In this document: positions 4,395 through 6,658 of the stretch, piece after piece
Layout: each line of letters opens with the position of its first letter
Numbering within the stretch: position 1 is the stretch's first letter
The notes under the pieces: generated by a model
What the model saw: the letters and a program-made list of their open reading frames with translations, nothing else
Database searches by the model: none
What the model was told of the DNA's origin: nothing
Translations under genes and position numbers: made by a program
Assembly: GCA_002390165.1 (NCBI GenBank)
Contig: DGOU01000065.1
Span: forward strand, 8,422-15,079
Origin: Lutibacter sp. UBA4458
GTDB taxonomy: Bacteria; Bacteroidota; Bacteroidia; Flavobacteriales; Flavobacteriaceae
DNA length: 6,658 nt
Direction: 5' to 3'

Positions 4395-6658
4395 TACTGG
4401 AGCTGTCGCTACTTGAGCTTGATCATCTTCATAAAGATTATTATTTCCTGGTGTTGAATCTAAATCTAGCTCATTGGCCGAAACTACTTCAGCAATATTT
4501 GTCCAATCTCCTGTTGGTAATGCAATTGCATTTACAATTAATGTTTCCGATGTGTCGTATATTATGGAACCAATATCCCATAGACCTGAAACATCATTAT
4601 AAGTACCAGTAGTAGCAGATGCACTAACAAAAGTGTATCCTGATGGTAATAAATCTTCTACTGAAACTCCTGTTGCGTCACTTGGACCACTATTGGTAAC
4701 AACTATGGTAAATTCAACTTCTGTATTAGCTGTAGGCTCTAAATTATCTACATCTTTGGTTAATGCCAAATCAATTATAGCTATTGGTGTTGTGGTAATA
4801 CAATCACTATTATTAGAAACATCAATATCCGTTTGATGTATGTTTGAAATAGTAGTACAGTTTGTATAATCTCCAGATGCATTTACAATAGCATCTACTA
4901 ATAATACTTCCGCATCTTCATTTAAAATAGAATCTATATTCCATAAACCTGTAACATCATCATAAGTTCCTGTTGTTGAACTATAATTAACAAAGGTATA
5001 ACCTGTAGGTAATAAATCCGTGACTAAAACTTCAGAAGCATCTATAGGTCCATTATTTGTAACTCTAATTTCAAAGGTTACCTGAGTACCAACCATAGGA
5101 CTTACATTATTTGCTACTACTGTTTTAGTAATGCTTAAATCTACTTCACTATCTGGCATTACAGATGCACAAGCGTAATCATCTTCTGTTGAATCTCCAT
5201 TTCCAGGCGTTGAATCTATATCCGCTTCATTAGCTGCTGTAATTTCTGCACAGTTCATAAAGTCTCCATTTTCTAACACCTTAGCATCTACTAATAAAAT
5301 AGCTGGATTATCTTGTTCAACAACACCTATATTCCACAATCCTGATAAAGGATCATAAGTACCTATACTAGAACTGTAATTTACATAATCATACCCTGAT
5401 GGTAATAAATCCGTAACCTCTACTCCTGTTGCCATAGCATCGCCATCATTATAAACTCTAATTTCAAAAGTTACTTGGTTTCCTACTTCTGTTGATGTAA
5501 TATTGTTTACAACAGTTTTTGTTAACCTTAAATCAACTATTGAAACAGGTATTGTTGTAGCATCATCTTGATCATTTTCTGATGGATCATTATTTCCGTG
5601 TATAGAATTTGGATCTTCTTGATCTGCAGAAACTATTTCAGCACTATTTGTATAATTACCAAAATTATTTACTGTTGCGGTAATTAACATTGTTGTACTT
5701 TCTAAATAATCTAATGAACCAACAATCCATAAACCCGTTATTGGATCATAACTTCCTTGCCCAACATTTGCAGGTGTAACACTACTAATAGTATAACCAG
5801 TAGGTAATTTATCTACTAAGTTAATTCCAGAAGCATCACTTGGTCCATTATTAGTAACCGTAATTGTAAACACAACATCTTCACCTACAATTGGAGTAGG
5901 ATTATCTACTGTTTTTGTTACAACTAAATCTGCCTGTAAACCTTCTCCATCTATATCTGTTGAACTATTATTAGTTGGATCAGGATCTTCAATATCAGAA
6001 GTTGCACTTGCAATGTTAACAATTGTTCCTGTAAAATCACTTGGTACATCAATGTTCACTGTATAAATCATAGTTTCACCATTGGCTAATGTTAAAATTG
6101 TATCATTTAAATCACCCGAGCCGCTTGTACCATTTCCCGTCCAAGAAACATTACTTCCAGGTAATCCTGCAGGAACATTATCTATTACAACTACATTAGT
6201 AGCTAATGAAGGTCCATTGTTAGTAACTGTAATTGTATAAACAGATGTTGTACCTGCTACATAACCATCATTGTTATCCGTTTTTACTACCATAATATCC
6301 GCTTGAGGAATCATTTGAATTGTAACCAATGCACTATTTGATTCATTTCCATCATTATCTTCAATAGTATAACTAATTGGAGTTGGATCCGAAATAAATC
6401 CATCTATTGGTATAAATGTAATCTCTCCTGTTATTGAATTTACATTCCAAGTTCCCTCTCCAAGAACATCAAAACTTGTAATATCACCATTAGCATCGGT
6501 AACTATACTTGTTGCACCTGATGGCGCTAGTAAACTTACTGTTGTAGGATCCAAAGTTCCATCTGAATCCGAATCTGCTCCATTACCGTTATCCACTAAA
6601 GGATTAATTGTTACAGGTATTCCTGGTTCATTACCTGAGCTTAAATCGGCTACTGCTA
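4086..6658 (-). CDS. Large T9SS-secreted DUF11-repeat adhesin-like protein, N-terminus outside the window
   Basis: The frame is open from the right window edge to TAA at 4086-4088, so at least 857 residues are present and the true start lies beyond 6658. Residues here are numbered from the GTG codon at 6596, which is internal: the upstream codons (AVADLSSGNEPGIPVTINPL) continue the same domain without a stop. In order: a CshA-type fibril repeat (window edge to about residue 95, with DGTLDPTTVSL and GTWNVNSITGEITFIP); five DUF11 repeats (about 99-215, 222-350, 354-481, 485-605, 608-734), each opening with a (A/V/I)DLxxTKxV-like strand; and a gliding-motility-associated type B T9SS sorting domain (about 735-836, with FTPDGDGNNDTF, NRYGNIVY, LPVGTYFYTI and terminal GWVYLRK). 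The product should cross the outer membrane by the T9SS and act at or beyond the cell surface, probably in adhesion. The SprF-like and OmpA genes that follow are its likely partners. No enzymatic domain is visible in the part seen. Confidence 0.92.
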   Translation of the reverse strand, partial: AVADLSSGNEPGIPVTINPLVDNGNGADSDSDGTLDPTTVSLLAPSGATSIVTDANGDITSFDVLGEGTWNVNSITGEITFIPIDGFISDPTPISYTIEDNDGNESNSALVTIQMIPQADIMVVKTDNNDGYVAGTTSVYTITVTNNGPSLATNVVVIDNVPAGLPGSNVSWTGNGTSGSGDLNDTILTLANGETMIYTVNIDVPSDFTGTIVNIASATSDIEDPDPTNNSSTDIDGEGLQADLVVTKTVDNPTPIVGEDVVFTITVTNNGPSDASGINLVDKLPTGYTISSVTPANVGQGSYDPITGLWIVGSLDYLESTTMLITATVNNFGNYTNSAEIVSADQEDPNSIHGNNDPSENDQDDATTIPVSIVDLRLTKTVVNNITSTEVGNQVTFEIRVYNDGDAMATGVEVTDLLPSGYDYVNYSSSIGTYDPLSGLWNIGVVEQDNPAILLVDAKVLENGDFMNCAEITAANEADIDSTPGNGDSTEDDYACASVMPDSEVDLSITKTVVANNVSPMVGTQVTFEIRVTNNGPIDASEVLVTDLLPTGYTFVNYSSTTGTYDDVTGLWNIDSILNEDAEVLLVDAIVNASGDYTNCTTISNIHQTDIDVSNNSDCITTTPIAIIDLALTKDVDNLEPTANTEVEFTIVVTNSGPSDATGVSVEDLLPSGYTFVSASATTGTYNDVSGLWDIGSIIYDTSETLIVNAIALPTGDWTNIAEVVSANELDLDSTPGNNNLYEDDQAQVATAPVILLDIPELFTPDGDGNNDTFKINNLQVLYPNFSMEIRNRYGNIVYKYEHNGDPNTEPTWWNGYSDGRWNFNNLELPVGTYFYTIYFNNDEREPQTGWVYLRK
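4395..6302 (-). repeat. Tandem array of five DUF11 repeats
   Basis: Five protein repeats of about 120-130 residues start at residues 99, 222, 354, 485 and 608 (numbered from the GTG at 6596), with start-to-start distances of 123, 132, 131 and 123. Each shows a TKxV-type opening, then FxIxVxNxGPxxAxxVxVxDxLPxGY, and repeats 2-5 add a GxYDxxxGLWxIG-like strand. Repeats 3, 4 and 5 are the most alike (for example VTDLLPSGY, VTDLLPTGY, VEDLLPSGY). On the + strand, stretches close to GATGGTAATAAATC recur near 4643, 5007 and 5399. Repeat 1 is the most divergent. Repeats 2, 3 and 5 end in an acidic linker of the DSTPGNxxxxEDDxA type; repeats 1 and 4 have shorter ends. Confidence 0.9.
6312..6658 (-). 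other. CshA-type fibril repeat domain, cut by the window edge
   Basis: The N-terminal visible part of the adhesin-like protein reads GIPVTINPL, DSDGTLDPTTVSL, GEGTWNVNSITGEITFIP and DPTPISYTIEDNDGN. This order matches the CshA-type repeat found in bacterial surface fibrils: PVTI-NPL, DPTTV, GTWxVNxxTGEVTFxP, then DPTPxxYTxxDxxGN. The domain starts before the window edge or very near it. More copies may lie further right, which would make the full protein much longer. Confidence 0.8.

Noticed and set aside
4633..4836. 67-codon open frame on the + strand inside the DUF11 array
   Set aside because: It is antisense to conserved DUF11 repeat sequence, and its composition follows from the repeat codons. 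No independent support.
4395..6302. CRISPR-like or non-coding tandem repeats
   Set aside because: The repeated DNA is in frame, imperfect and spaced by about 370-400 bases, and it encodes DUF11 protein repeats. There are no short identical repeats with unique spacers.
6594..6596. GTG at 6594-6596 as start of the adhesin-like gene
   Set aside because: The frame stays open upstream to the window edge, the upstream codons complete a CshA-type domain, and no signal peptide follows the GTG although the product must be exported.
1..6658. Defence system, phage, transposon, tRNA or rRNA content
   Set aside because: Both strands are accounted for by five genes with short spacers. No transposase, integrase, nuclease, toxin, tRNA-like cloverleaf or rRNA segment was recognised.

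Overview
The window is AT-rich. Its coding sequences start in A-rich context without strong Shine-Dalgarno sites, and they include a type IX secretion system (T9SS) type B C-terminal domain, a PorP/SprF-family barrel and a PD40/OmpA protein. Together these point to the phylum Bacteroidota, most likely family Flavobacteriaceae. The genus cannot be fixed from this sequence.

Left part (1-1458, + strand): the last 42 codons of sufC are followed 6 bases later by complete sufD. These encode two parts of the SufBCD iron-sulfur cluster scaffold. A perfect 15-bp stem with poly-A/poly-T flanks (1460-1492) ends this transcription unit. It also serves as terminator for the genes arriving from the other side. 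No sufS or sufE follows sufD inside the window.

Right part (1508-6658, - strand): three genes in one direction, read from the right edge leftwards. First is a large repetitive secreted protein, cut by the window edge, with a CshA-type repeat, five DUF11 repeats and a type B T9SS sorting domain. Second is a PorP/SprF-like outer-membrane protein. Third is a periplasmic PD40 beta-propeller / carboxypeptidase-regulatory-like / OmpA protein that should bind peptidoglycan. An intercistronic 8-bp GC-rich hairpin (4039-4066) lies between the first two genes.

Working model (inference from family knowledge): the adhesin-like protein is exported by the T9SS. The SprF-like barrel helps its secretion or holds it at the cell surface, and the OmpA protein ties that barrel to the cell wall. 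This is a known kind of flavobacterial gene cluster rather than a wholly new system. The less ordinary points are the shortened PorE-like architecture, the paired cysteines confined to two DUF11 repeats, the intercistronic hairpin, and a strong hairpin inside the sufD coding sequence.
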